Of a DNA stretch of 64,000 nt, positions 1 through 9,862 are shown piece by piece. The position numbers and the translations under genes are program-made. The notes beneath the pieces were generated by a model that was not told where the DNA came from, did not search any database, and was given only the letters and a program-made list of their open reading frames with translations. Where the stretch lies: contig NC_080165.1 in the NCBI RefSeq assembly GCF_950295315.1, positions 4,821,291-4,885,290 on the forward strand, written 5' to 3'. The stretch is from Erinaceus europaeus. Taxonomy: Eukaryota; Chordata; Mammalia; Eulipotyphla; Erinaceidae. Numbering within the stretch: position 1 is the first letter of the stretch; each line of letters opens with the position of its first letter.

Positions 1-872
1 ATCCTACAGGCGAATGGACCACAAAAAAAGGGAGGAACAGCTATTCTTATCTCTGACACAATAGACTTTAAATTAAATAAAGTAATGAAAGATAGGCAAT
101 GCCATTACATAATGATTAGAGGTTCAATCAACCAAGAAGATTTAACTGTTATTAACATCTATGCCCCCAATGAGGGACCACTTAAATACATCAAACACCT
201 ACTGAAAGAAGTACAAAAACACATGAATAGTAATACAATAATAGTGGGAGACATCAAAACCCCCACTCTCACACTTAGACAGATCAACAAAGCAGAGAGT
301 CAACAAAGAAATAAGAGAATTAAATGAAGAGATGGATAGACTAGACCTCCTGCACATTTTAAGAGTTTTTAACCCAAGAAAACTGGAATACACATTCTTT
401 TCATATCGACACAGCACATACTCAAGGATAGACCACATTTTAGGAAACAAAGACAGTATCAAAAAACTCAAGAGCATTGAAATCATGCCAAGTATCTTCT
501 CATACCACATTGGAGTAAAGCTAACATTCAACAAAAAACAGAAAATTACTAAAAGTCACAGAATTTGGAAATTCAGCAAAATACTGCTTAAGAACTGTTA
601 GGTCAGAGAGACACTCAAGCAAGAAGTTCAAATGTTCCTGGAAACAAATGAAAATGAAGACACAACCTATCAAAATACTTGGGACACAGCTAAAGCAGTA
701 CTGAGAGGGTAACTCATAGCCATACAGTCACATATTAAGCAACAAGAAAAAGCTCAAATAAATGACCTTACTGCACACCTTAAGGACTTAAAGGAAGAGG
801 TACAAAGGAACCCTAAAGCAACCAGAAGGATTGAAATCACTAAAATTAGAGCAGAAATAAACAACATCGACC
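1..872 (+). mobile_element. L1 ORF2 endonuclease-domain fragment (dead)
   Basis: This is part of a LINE-1 ORF2, starting outside the window. Translation shows the apurinic-endonuclease landmarks in order: NIYAPN (about 150-170), GDIKTP where L1 normally has GDFNTP, TYSRIDHIL (about 418-445), and SYHIG where SDHS-type residues are expected. The loss of the Asn in GDFN and the Asp next to the catalytic His, plus a frame change near 240-330 and stops near 600 and 710, show it cannot make an active endonuclease. The reading continues past the endonuclease ([17 protein letters not shown]) to about 872, where it joins family R abruptly. Confidence 0.93.
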
Positions 873-1015
873 TTTCCTTTCATAGGATTCTCTAATTTTA
901 TGCCAGGTGGTTCACTTCCTAACAAAGTCTCAAAACCTACATATGGACCAGGTCCCATGAGACACAGTATACACTCACATGTATCCATAAATTAGGGCAA
1001 AATATATACATGAAA
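873..1015 (+). mobile_element. Repeat family R, 5' portion
   Basis: This is about 140 bp, starting CCTTTCATAGGATTCTC, that matches the beginning of the much longer copy at 24919 and, in reverse complement, the block ending near 40407. It contains the shared blocks GGTTCACTTCCTAACAAAGT and CACATGTATCCAT. Similarity stops after GGGCAAAATATATAC. The family ends elsewhere in AATAAA plus A-rich sequence, which suggests an L1 3' UTR or an L1-mobilised unit. Confidence 0.8.
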
Positions 1016-1987
1016 CTATTTTTTCAGCTTCTGTAGGAAAATCTTGAAGATTATGTATGTCCTCAAATGCCACCACAAATGATACTACTGAACTAATATA
1101 GCTGTATAAATAGAAATCATGGTGAAAAAAACAGAAAGAAAAGAAATTTTGATAAAGACTTAATGAATATTTCCAATCTGATAGTCTCCCAAATAGAAAC
1201 CAACTTCCCTAGCCCACTGTGTTCCAAGATTAGACTCTAAGAAAAACAAAATAATTATAAAACATGCCATCTTAATCCCTCTGGTTTAAATGTTCCAAAT
1301 TAAGAGACATAGAAATAATCCTTGGTATTTTTGTAGTTTAATCGAGTTAATATAGAGATATATTAAAATATTTATGTTAAAAGCTTAGTACTAGTCTTTA
1401 TCCCTCTACCCCCAAATACTAGCATCAGCATCTCTAGTAGAAGACTGCCTTGGGTAGAATTCAGAAAGTCAGAAAAATTTTCATGAATGTTTTTAACGCT
1501 ACATATATAATTATAAAATTATAATCATGAACCCCATACATTTCAGTTAGGTTATATGTGTCCTGGGAGATTCTAGGAAGATTAAGCATTAAACATAGCT
1601 TCTTATATTCATCTCTAAGAATTAAAGCAGAATGAGAGTTGATAAAGAACAACAACAACAAAAATTGAAGTTCAATTTGATGTAAAGCACCATGGAATGG
1701 GAATATCTCATCATGGATTTCTTCAGTATTAATATGCTTATCAAGAATATGTGATGACCACAGTGAGAATCTTCACTGAGCATGGCACTGGGAGTCTGGA
1801 GGGAAGCACATACTAGTGTGATGGCAGTAATAGTGTACAGTTTGCTAGGTGAACATATATCTCAGAGTTCATGTAAGTTAGTATAACATAGTTTATTTAG
1901 CAAATGTTATTATGCTGAATATAACTAAACTATATATAGAGGGTCAAACATTGAAATCAGTACAATTAGAAGGAATGAGATGACAGA
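1016..1987. other. AT-rich unannotated spacer
   Basis: There is no coding signal longer than chance and no repeat family I recognise. The sequence is AT-rich with short low-complexity stretches. Confidence 0.6.
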
Positions 1988-2215
1988 TGTTGTTGGGTAA
2001 TTGTGCAGATACCCTCAGGGTATCACTCATTCCTGCGAGAGCCAAAACCCTATTCCCGGAGTGCCTTGTTTCCTAGCCAATCCCGTTGGACTTGCCACTT
2101 CCGATTTTCATCCTATAAAGCCCACGCTGCAGGTTCACCTCTTTTGCTCCTCTCCTCTCTTCCTCTACTCCCTCCACTCCGGTCTCTTCTCTCTCCCCCA
2201 CAACACAACCCGACA
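1988..2215 (+). mobile_element. Possible solo LTR remnant
   Basis: The segment begins TGTTG and ends CGACA. It has a CCAAT block near 2076 and a TATA-like CCTATAAAG near 2112, followed by a pyrimidine-rich stretch. This is the order of U3 promoter elements in an LTR. There is no clear AATAAA, no detectable target duplication and no second copy in the window, so the call is tentative. Confidence 0.3.
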
Positions 2216-2217
2216 AG

Positions 2218-2420
2218 GTGCCAGGTAGGTAGTGGAGCGGCTGGTGGAGCTCAAACATCACCTTGTGTGAGAACCCAGGTTCAAGACTCCAGTCCCCATG
2301 TGCTGCAGGGAGGCTTCCCAGGAAGCGGAACAATACTGGAGGCATCTTTCCTTATCAGTCCCTCTCTGTCTCCTCCATCCCTCTCAGTTTCCCTCTGTCT
2401 GCATCCAAGAGGAGGAGGAA
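2218..2420 (+). mobile_element. SINE family B, diverged copy
   Basis: The tRNA-type head is degraded but keeps a B-box-like CCCAGGTTCAAG and a CTGCAGGGAGGCTTC block. A CT-rich body follows. It lies directly after the possible LTR and ends in a purine-rich stretch (2410-2460). Confidence 0.65.
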
Positions 2421-2464
2421 GAGAGGAGTGAAGGGATGGAGGAGGAGGAGGGGCTATAGTAAAA

Positions 2465-3899
2465 GGAAATTACTTCATTTTTAACATTTTGAAGATGTTT
2501 TGATATTTGATATTTCAAATATTCCACCAAAAGAATATGGAGAATATATAACGTTCAAAAAATTCCACAGACAAGGACATTACTTAATCAGACATTTCTA
2601 TCATTTTATATGATGTGTTAAATGTGGAATACAGCTTCTTAGTGTTGATGTCTTTCTTACTGATTAAAGATGGAGAATCCATGCCCAAATGTGTGTGCGC
2701 GCATGTGTGTCTGCATTTCTGCTGGTGGTATCTGCATGTGTAGCTGTTCCTGTGCACCTGTGGCCACCGCGGTGATAATGAGACAGCTGGAATTGTCTGT
2801 GGCACCCTTCAGGGCACTACAGAAAGGGAAATAATAAACCTCTGGGACTCTGTGTCCCTTTAGCAGTATTTGGATTTAATAGAATAGGGAAGGAAGGTGA
2901 AATCACAGATAGAAACAGGTAACGTTACGCAGAGACATGGAATGTGACACATACATTGTTTCTAACATTCATTTTTACAGAAACAATCACACTAGGAGTC
3001 AAAATGACCAGTCACGATAATGATCATGATTATAATAGCTGCCAGGACGGTCACATCTTACCATGCCATATTGGTTCCTTCAATGAAAGAAATTGGCAAT
3101 ATAAACTTACACTTTTTCCTTCAGTGTCACGTCATATAAGAACAGTGGTAAAAAATCATTTCTATCACATCTTTCACTGACACCGCATCAGTTTTATCAG
3201 ATGGCGCAGACAGAGGTTATATCAACCCTGACACTGCCTCGTAAGAAACAGGTTCAAGTTTCAATGTGTTCCAGTTTCCTCGTCTGTAAATGGAATAATT
3301 CTGACATTTTTGCATGCCTGTCATATGAGAATATATTGAAACTGTTGAGTACTGTTCTATAGAGTCTAGCAAGCATGTCCTAAGTGGTGGAGGAAGATAA
3401 ACTAGGGTGGTACTATCAGTAATGATATATATATACACATACAGGAATAGCAGACTTTTTAAACTACTCTCAGAAACTTGGAAAGTGAAGGTCTTCAGGC
3501 CATGTATTCTTGTGTGTTCTGAACAGGCTAGGATTCTAGTGTGAGACCACACGTACGTAGCTCCTCTCTTTGAAAGGACCGTGACAGCAGCTAGCTCTTA
3601 GAATTGTGAGGACTGATTGAGTACATGATGCTTACAGAGAGGGCAGCCAGTTAAGTGTGGCACAAATGGTACTTATTGATAGTATGTGTAACCTTCTCCC
3701 ACAACCATGAGATCATTCATTGTAAAGACAAAAACGAGGTCCTTTATGGTGAAAATGAGGAGTGTCGGAATAAAAAGAAGGGACAGATAGATGCTGTTTA
3801 AAACATTTACAATTCCAACTCGCTACCTCCCCCGCCCCCATTTTTGTATCTAGGTCTGCTTCCCCTAATGTCTCCAAATGATTGACATGGAATAAGTGG
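2465..3899. other. Repeat-poor spacer
   Basis: I see no gene and no interspersed repeat here. A short alternating GT/GC stretch lies near 2690-2715. The open frames present are short and look random. Confidence 0.55.
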
Positions 3900-4090
3900 G
3901 ACTGGGTGGTGGTGCGCTTGTTTCAGTGAACCCATCACAGTGCGCCAGGACCCAGGTTTGAGTCCCTGCAGGGGGAAAGCTTCACGAGGGGTGAAACAGG
4001 GCTGCAGGGTCTCTCTTCTTCTCCATCGCTTCCTCACCTCTGGATTTCTGGCTGTCTCTATCCAATAAAAATTTTTGAAAAATAAAAAAA
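3900..4090 (+). mobile_element. SINE family B
   Basis: The head reads GGTGGTGGTGCGC, followed by CAGTGCGCCAGGACCCAGG, GGGGGAAAGCTTCACGAGG and GATTTCTGGCTGTCTCTATC, and it ends in CCAATAAAAATTTTT. These are all family-B blocks seen in other copies. It is essentially full length. Confidence 0.9.
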
Positions 4091-4627
4091 CTCCAAGGTC
4101 TTAGAACTCACAAGTGAACAGAACTGAAATTTAGATGAAGTTAGAATGGGATACACCTCCATTTAAGTATTTATATCCCTATTCAAACAACACCCAAACA
4201 TGGCTAGCTTCCAAATAATGTCAGTAAACAAATACCCAATGTCCAGCTAGAGGTAATTTAGGATGTGTTTAAAGTATCTGATGTTTTATTTATTTTCTTA
4301 TGACTAAATGCAATATATAATTGCTCCTTGGCCAAGGAGAGGTTTTAAATCATTTGAAAATGATGTTGGTTCTTATTTAAGGGGTTATAAGTCTCAAAGT
4401 ATTTTTAGAGTGTGCTAGTTCCCAAATAAACACACACGTGAACAGTTATAAACCCCCTAGAATCCCACGAGCACTGACTATAATAAAAGGTTACAATCAC
4501 AACACGTCAGTCAAATTTCAAGTAAGTAGCTGAGTTTACAATATTAGTATCTCACTCCTTTTTATTTTATTATTTTTTTTAGTCACTGTGTCTTCATTGC
4601 CTCAAATTGACCTTTAGACCTATTTCT
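4091..4627. other. AT-rich spacer
   Basis: No gene or identifiable repeat is visible. The right end becomes a T-rich stretch that leads into the minus-strand SINE. Confidence 0.5.
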
Positions 4628-4770
4628 TTTTATTTTATTTTATTATTATTTTTTTAACCAGTGCACACTGTTCAGCTCTGGCTTATGGTGGTACAGGAAT
4701 AAACCTGGGACCTGGAAGCCTCAGGCATGAGAGTCTGCTTGTATAACATTAAGCTATCTTCCCCGGCAAG
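4628..4770 (-). mobile_element. SINE family D (minus)
   Basis: Poly-T at the left is the A-tail of a minus-strand element. The blocks CAGCTCTGGCTTATGGTGG, AACCTGGGACCTGGAAGCCT, CAGGCATGAGAGTCTGCTTG and ATTAAGCTATCTTCCCC match the other D copies at 5229 and 20631. Confidence 0.85.
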
Positions 4771-4940
4771 AGTGACCTTTTGAAACAGAGAAACAGAAAG
4801 ACACTACAGCACTAAAACTTCCTCAGCAGGGGAACACGTGACAAAACAAGTTCCCTATTCAAGTGAGATATAAATAAACTAAGTAAGTAACTAAATAGCT
4901 ACATTTTTTTTAAATAAAGGAAAGATACAAGAGGTAGAGG

Positions 4941-5214
4941 GGGGAGTTGGGCTGTAGCGCAGCAGTTAAGCGTACGTGGCACAAAGCGCAAGGACTGGAG
5001 TAAGGATCCCAGTTCAAGCCCCCGGCTCCCCACCTGCAGGGGAGTCGCTTCACAGGCGGTAAAGCAGGTCTGCAGGTGTCTATCTTTCTCTCCCCCTTTT
5101 TCTTCCCCTCCTTTCTCTATTTCTTTCTGTCCTATCCAACATCACCAACAACAATAAAAACAACAATGGCAACAAGAGGGAAAATAAATAAATATAATAA
5201 AAAAATTTAAAAAA
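4941..5214 (+). mobile_element. SINE family A, with target duplication
   Basis: Full-length copy: head with A-box-like TAGCGCAGCAGTTAAGCG and B-box-like AGTTCAAGCCCC, then CACCTGCAGGGGAGTCGCTT, a CT-rich body, GTCCTATCCAACA and an A-rich tail. It is flanked by a 14-bp target-site duplication, ACAAGAGGT(A/G)GAGG, at 4927-4940 and 5215-5228. The SINE therefore inserted by L1-type target-primed reverse transcription. Confidence 0.95.
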
Positions 5215-5228
5215 ACAAGAGGTGGAGG

Positions 5229-5372
5229 GTGAGAGAGAGATAGCGAGGGAGAGATGCCAAAGCAATACTCAACTCTGGCTTATGGTGGTGTGTGGGGCAT
5301 TGAGCCTAGGTCTTTAGCACAGGAATGAAAGTCCTTTTGCATAACCATTATGCTATCTCCCCCTGCACTTCA
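5229..5372 (-). mobile_element. SINE family D (minus)
   Basis: The GA-rich left end is followed by CAACTCTGGCTTATGGTGG, CATTGAGCCTAGG, GGAATGAAAGTCCTTTTGC and ATAACCATTATGCTATCTCC, the same order as other D copies. The SINE A immediately to the left inserted at or beside its tail. Confidence 0.85.
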
Positions 5373-5484
5373 AATGAGCACCATTTCTTTTATTTTTTAT
5401 AAGCACTTAAAAAAAATGTTCTAGATTTCTGACTATTACACTCAGTACAGCTTAAGTTTGTCAATATTAAGAAATTGTTGTATA

Positions 5485-5752
5485 GGGAGTCGGGCTGTAG
5501 CACAGTGGGTTAAGCGCAGGTGGCGCAAAGCACAAGGACCAGCATAAGGATCCCGGTTTGAACCCCAGCTCCCCACCTGCAGGGGAGTCGCTTCATAGGC
5601 AGTGAAGCAGGTCTGCAGGTGTCTGTCTTTCTCTCCTCCTGTCTTCCCCTCCTCTCTCCATTTCTCTCTGTCCTATCCAACAATGACTACAACAATAAAA
5701 CAACAAGGGCAACAAAAGGGAATAAATAAATAAAATAAATATTAAAAAAAAA
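5485..5752 (+). mobile_element. SINE family A, with target duplication
   Basis: Full-length family-A copy with intact head, CT-rich body and AATAAATAAATAAAATAAA tail. A 16-bp direct repeat, AAGAAATTGTTGTATA, lies at 5469-5484 and 5753-5768. The perfect duplication suggests a fairly recent insertion. Confidence 0.96.
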
Positions 5753-5836
5753 AAGAAATTGTTGTATAAGACTAGGTATCAGAATCTAGGTCTACTTCCC
5801 AGAATTCTAGGATAGAGAGAATCACAGATTATTAAC

Positions 5837-6100
5837 TGTTGTTTTATTCCGGGCTGGCTTCATGGGCGGGTAACAGAGACAACCAGAGACACACGGCTGG
5901 GCTGAGAACACAATTTAATCTTTATTCACGAACGGGCAAATCACCACACCATGTGCTTTTCTCCATCATCCTCTCTCCGCCGCTGCTGCTGGAACTCTGC
6001 ACGTCCTTAGCATAGGGGGCGGGGAGAAAGTGGGGCGCGAAACTAGCAAGGGGCAAAACAATTCTTCTCAGAGGTCGGGGGGGAAGGGAACATACCAACA
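5837..6100 (-). mobile_element. ERV 3' LTR (minus strand)
   Basis: This 264-bp LTR runs TGTTG...ACCAACA on the plus strand and is repeated at 8414-8676. By eye, about 15 substitutions and one 1-bp length difference separate the two, near 5.7 percent, many of them C/T or G/A. CTTTATTCACG is the complement of a polyadenylation-like AATAAAG. It is the 3' LTR because a polypurine tract lies on its interior side. Confidence 0.9.
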
Positions 6101-6118
6101 ATTCCCCCTTCTGTTTTT
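6101..6118 (-). other. ERV polypurine tract
   Basis: The complement reads AAAAACAGAAGGGGGAAT and directly abuts the 3' LTR, as expected for the plus-strand priming site of a retroviral element. Its position fixes the element's orientation as minus. Confidence 0.85.
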
Positions 6119-6571
6119 AACTAAATGACCACAGTATCAGGGGTGTGGGGTGAACAGAAACCTATATCATACAGGCATTTTAAAAAAAGAAACTGGCACA
6201 AACATGGAGAAACATGTAAGCAAGTAACAAGAACCAGTGTGCTGCCAAGGGAAGGCCTGAGGGGGCCATTTTTTTTTTTGCCTCTGGGCAAAACTTTATC
6301 AGCTTAAAAAAAAATGTCCTGCCTCTGGGGGTGTACTTGCCTCGACGGCATTTTTTAGCATGGGGGCAGGGAAGGGCCTAGAGTCCCAAAGGCAGCTGGC
6401 TGCAGTCAGTGTTTGAGAAATATAGCAGCAATTTTGCACTCTTGTGCAAAGTGTACCAGTGGTGTATCAGTGAGTCCAATAGGAGTGCCAGTCGAAAGCA
6501 GATGTCCATGGAAGAATGCCAGGGGGTGGAGCGTTGTATGAGGAAGGTCTGCTGCTGGAATTCTGCTTTTC

Positions 6572-6969
6572 TGTAGAGAACTTGACAGCTGCAATTTACT
6601 TACTATGAAACAAACTTGTAGCAGGTTAGAAGTTTATCACAATTGATAACTTTATCAAAATTAGAAGTCTTTTTTAGAATGATTTTAAGGTTGTTTAAAG
6701 TTTAAACAATAGACTGTGAAAAGGTAAACATGAAAATCAAGGAAAGAAAACCTCAGGCATGAGAATCATTAGCATAGCCATTGTGTAATCTACCATTTCT
6801 AATAGGGAAGGTAATCGAGAGTTTTACATATCAACAAGTCTGTTTAACCTTTTGTTACACCCATTCAAGATGGAGACACACCCTAGGTGTGCGCAGGTTT
6901 TGTTTAGACCAACTTCTTTTTTGTAGAGAACTTGACAGCTGCAATTTACTTACTATGAAACAAAACTTG
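6572..6969 (-). repeat. Direct repeat pair 1 in ERV interior
   Basis: Nearly identical blocks of about 47 bp starting TGTAGAGAACTTGACAGCTG lie at 6572-6618 and 6922-6969, differing mainly by one A. They are spaced 350 bp apart within the ERV interior. Confidence 0.9.
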
Positions 6970-7120
6970 TTATTAGCATAACCATAGCGCAATCTAACGT
7001 TTCTGATTGAGAAGGAATTTGAGACTTTTACATATCAACAACATCTTTTTAACCTTTTGATACATCCATTCAAGATGGAGACACACCCTAGGTGTGTGCA
7101 GGTCTTGTTTACACCAACTT
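6767..7120 (-). repeat. Direct repeat pair 2 in ERV interior
   Basis: Two copies of about 149 bp lie at 6767-6915 and 6972-7120. Both contain TTTTACATATCAACAA, TTCAAGATGGAGACACACCC and TAGGTGTG. They interleave with the shorter pair, so the interior holds a partly tandem structure, with one unit of about 205 bp carried twice. Confidence 0.9.
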
Positions 7121-7139
7121 AGTTAAAATATATTGATTG

Positions 7140-7898
7140 TTAACTAATTTTTACCTCAGACTTTAAATGTAAGTTAATTTTATCTTTATGAGAATTACGT
7201 TGAAAACCTTTTTCATTTAACTTTGCCTGGTAAGAATTTAGCCTTAAAGTTACACTTTTAACCTTAAAGTTAATGTTACCAACTTTAAACACACACGTAA
7301 ACATGGTCATTAATACACAAGGAGAGAAACTTTTGTTACGAAGACATGTCATTTTAAACACGAATTTAGATCTATACTGTCTTAGTTGTTGGGGGGGGTG
7401 ACCATCTGGAGGTGGCTTCCTGCGCAGCTCCACTTCTAGGAATTGTAGGTTGCGATCTCTGGATGAATCTCTGCATGTTCTAGCTTGTCTGCCTTCAGAC
7501 CCGAGCTGAGGATCTCGGCCAGGGGGCCCAGTTTCGGTAGGGAGCCCGCGGTCTCCAGGTGGTCCGGGATCTGTCCAGACTTCATAGCACGAGGGCGGGC
7601 GGGCCAGCTGTGCAGAAGGCGTGGGCCGAGGTGCCCCAGGGTGGCAGCCAGGATAGGCTACCACGCCTGCTGCCCTGTTCCCGGCGGCTGAGCAGCGTGG
7701 AGGGAGCCTGCTCCCAATGCCCCGCGCCACGCGGTGGAAAGCCGACTCATGTGGACTGGGGTTGGGCTCTTGCGGGCTGGCGTTGGGCGGAAACCACAGA
7801 GTGGTCCAGAGATAAATGTTCCAGAAACAGCGAAACAGTCTCATGATGAAAGGGCAGAGGCCTTTAGAGATCTCTTCACAAGCAGAAGAGAAGGCCAT
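7140..7898 (-). CDS. Uncharacterised 252-codon open frame in ERV
   Basis: I do not recognise this protein. The frame begins at 7898, about 55 nt after the primer-binding site in the element's own direction, and ends at 7140, just before the direct repeats. The N-terminal part has an aromatic, hydrophobic stretch (FRCFWNIYLWTTLWF, about residues 22-36). The middle (about 40-170) is rich in Pro, Gly and Arg. The C-terminal part is Lys/Asn-rich. I see no Gag major-homology region, zinc knuckle, protease or RT motif, and no N-terminal glycine for myristoylation. Its position where gag would start makes a relic or replacement leader gene possible. The GC-rich composition also lowers the number of chance stops, so a random frame is a real alternative. 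Confidence 0.3.
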   Translation of the reverse strand: MAFSSACEEISKGLCPFIMRLFRCFWNIYLWTTLWFPPNASPQEPNPSPHESAFHRVARGIGSRLPPRCSAAGNRAAGVVAYPGCHPGAPRPTPSAQLARPPSCYEVWTDPGPPGDRGLPTETGPPGRDPQLGSEGRQARTCRDSSRDRNLQFLEVELRRKPPPDGHPPQQLRQYRSKFVFKMTCLRNKSFSPCVLMTMFTCVFKVGNINFKVKSVTLRLNSYQAKLNEKGFQRNSHKDKINLHLKSEVKIS

Positions 7899-7952
7899 AG
7901 TATATAGGTAGCCAAATTGTCTTCACTTATCTGAGAGATGCACAGGTTTGGT

Positions 7953-7970
7953 CCCACGTTGTAGGTGCCA
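7953..7970 (-). other. ERV primer-binding site (tRNA-Lys-like)
   Basis: On the minus strand the sequence reads TGGCACCTACAACGTGGG, which resembles lysine-tRNA primer sites that begin TGGCGCCCAACGTGGG in class II (betaretrovirus-like) elements. It originally lay two bases from the 5' LTR. The solo LTR at 7971-8405 now separates them. Confidence 0.75.
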
Positions 7971-8405
7971 TGTTGGTATGCATGAGACCCCTTCTGTTTC
8001 ATTTGGTTTAAATCCCCCCTGCTTAACACTATTCTATTTACATAACCACTTCATTCTATTTACACAACCACTGTTAACAAGTTCCACCCTCCCTCCAGGG
8101 CATTTGTGGTTCAGTGATAGGATTCTCGCCTAATCTGCCCCCTCTTTGTCACACTCTGATTTTCACCAGTCACTTTTCTCTCCACCCTCTCTATGTCACA
8201 TCCTGTTTCCACCCTACTTGGGAAGTATATATAAAGACACCATTGTGAGTTTTAGAGTACTGTACCTTGAGTTTAGCTTAGCTTGGTATAGATTGTGCTG
8301 CGTCCTGCAGGAATAAAGAGATACTGCCTACAGTTCAACTATGAGTCCCTGGTCGTCTGGCCTGTGAAGCCAGCCCGGCGAAAACAACATAACTCGGCGA
8401 AAACA
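7971..8405 (+). mobile_element. Solo LTR inserted at the ERV primer-binding site
   Basis: This 435-bp LTR runs TGTTGGTATG...GGCGAAAACA on the plus strand, opposite to its host. It is flanked by the 6-bp duplication GTGCCA (7965-7970 and 8406-8411), which is part of the host's primer site. It has a TATA box (TATATATAAAG near 8226) and AATAAAG near 8311. Its first and last bases resemble those of the host LTR, but the U3 differs. Related copies are at 58456-58852 and 63825-64000. The 3' end contains a short repeat, CGGCGAAAACA, twice. Confidence 0.92.
8222..8320 (+). promoter_or_regulatory. LTR TATA box and polyadenylation signal
   Basis: A TATA box (TATATATAAAG) and, about 80 bp downstream, GGAATAAAGAGA lie inside the solo LTR with U3-R spacing. 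The same pair is present in the copy at 58456 (near 58706 and 58779), which supports function in the ancestor. Whether it still acts is unknown. Confidence 0.6.
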
Positions 8406-8413
8406 GTGCCATA

Positions 8414-8676
8414 TGTTGTTTTATTCCGGGCTGGCTTCACGGGCGGGTAACAGAGACAACCAGAGACACATGGCTGGGCTGAGAACGTAGTTTAATCTTT
8501 ATTCACGAATGGGCAAATCACCACACCATGTGCTTTTCTCCATCATCCTCTCTCTGCCGCTGCTGCTGGGACACTGCACGTCCTTAGCATAGGGGACGGG
8601 GAGAAAGCGGGGCATGAAACTAGCAAGGGGCAAACCAATTCTTCTCAGAGGTCGGGGGGAAGGGACCATACCAACA
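8414..8676 (-). mobile_element. ERV 5' LTR (minus strand)
   Basis: This 263-bp LTR matches 5837-6100 over its whole length. It is the 5' LTR of the minus-strand element. I could not find a matching target duplication (ATTAAC at the left, ACACAG at the right), which may reflect mutation or recombination between two proviruses. Confidence 0.9.
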
Positions 8677-8699
8677 ACACAGTTAAAAAGAGAATTGCT

Positions 8700-8977
8700 G
8701 GGAGTCGGGCGGTAGCGTAGCAGGTTAAGCGCACTTGGTGTGAAGCCCAAGGACCAGCATCAGGATCCCAGTTCAAGCCCCCAGCTCCCCACCTGCAGGT
8801 GAGTTGCTTCACAGGTGGTGAAACAGGTCTGCAGGTGTCTGTCTTTCTCTCCCCCTCTCTGTCTTCCCCTCCTCTCTCCATTTCTCTCTGTCCTATCCTA
8901 CAACAATGACATCAGCAACAACAATAATAATAACTACAAAAATAAAAAAACAAGGCCAACAAAAGGGAAAATAAATA

Positions 8978-8978
<1 letters not shown>
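8700..8978 (+). mobile_element. SINE family A
   Basis: The head GGGAGTCGGGCGGTAGCGTAG, then CACCTGCAGG, CTGTCTTCCCCTCC and CTCTGTCCTATCC blocks and an AAAAGGGAAAATAAATAA tail are all present. The tail passes into a TA/GA microsatellite. Confidence 0.93.
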
Positions 8979-9044
<66 letters not shown>

Positions 9045-9076
9045 GAGAGGGAGAGGGGGAGATAGAGAGAGAGAAT
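8979..9076. repeat. (TA)n(GA)n microsatellite
   Basis: Alternating TA for about 36 bp passes into GA-rich repeats for about 60 bp. It grew from the A-rich tail of the SINE to its left. Confidence 0.95.
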
Positions 9077-9339
9077 GGGCTTCATGAACACATTTCCTCT
9101 ATTTTTCTTTTTCGCTGTCACCTACTTTGATCTTTCTCACTCCTGTGGTATTTCCTTCAGTATTTTATATAAGTGACACGAGAGACCCTGTGACACATCC
9201 CTGGTATTATGCCCTCCCAAGTCTCCATAATTAAATATCTATGCAAACCTTAATCAAAATTTACAAATATCTCTTTAAGATAATCATTTTTTGTGAGGGT
9301 CCCATTAATGACAGCAGTAAAGCCAGTACGTATGGAACA

Positions 9340-9550
9340 TTCAAGTATTTATTGCAGGTGGTTCTCTTTCTGATGGTGGGTGAGATGGTAGGTGGTAGAG
9401 AGGGAGAGACAGAGAGGAGAGATATCTGTCTCACTGTTCCTCTGTAGCTGAATTTTCCTTCTTATAATGGGGACCAGGGCCTTGAACTCAAGTCCTCATT
9501 CTCAGCAATGTGCACGCTTTCCTCAAAGGATTACCTAGCCCTCACCCATT
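9340..9550 (-). mobile_element. Probable old SINE (minus)
   Basis: A TTTATTG start, a GAGAGGGAGAGACAGAGAGG body, GACCAGGGCCTTGAACTCAAG and a degraded head resemble a minus-strand family-B SINE. Divergence is high. Confidence 0.5.
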
Positions 9551-9811
9551 TTTTTAAGTGAAGCTTTGGTATAATTTCCATGCACACACATTCACTATTT
9601 TCTAGATTTTCAGCTTAATGGACTTAATCATGAAATCAAAATGTATAATGTTTTATTACCCACAGAAGTTCTCTTGTTAGCTTTTTTTTTTTTTTTTACC
9701 AATTTCTTGTTACTCACAGTCCCCTGCAATGATAACCTGAAGTTTATCTTTATTACTTTGCTTTATTCAATTTATATATTTTGTTATCATGGCTCTAAGT
9801 TGGTTTTTTTT

Positions 9812-9862
<51 letters not shown>

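Larger units (their letters stand above)
6101..7970 (-). mobile_element. Non-autonomous ERV interior
   Basis: About 1.9 kb lies between the polypurine tract and the primer-binding site. This is far too short for gag, pol and env, and I can read no protease, reverse transcriptase or integrase motif in any frame. The low-coordinate part is non-coding. A middle part (6572-7120) has two sets of direct repeats. A GC-rich segment at about 7390-7800 lies in a 252-codon open frame. The element would have needed proteins from another ERV to move. Sequence just inside the polypurine tract (about 6120-6150) resembles that at about 16692-16720 in the second ERV. Confidence 0.8.

Noticed and set aside
2003..2431. 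142-codon open frame
   Set aside because: It spans a possible LTR and a SINE in a CT-rich region and has no recognisable protein.
6572..7120. CRISPR array
   Set aside because: Only two copies each of two unrelated direct repeats occur, in a vertebrate ERV interior. There is no spacer regularity.
5837..8676. Complete retrovirus with gag, pol and env
   Set aside because: The interior is only about 1.9 kb and shows no protease, reverse transcriptase, integrase or envelope motif.
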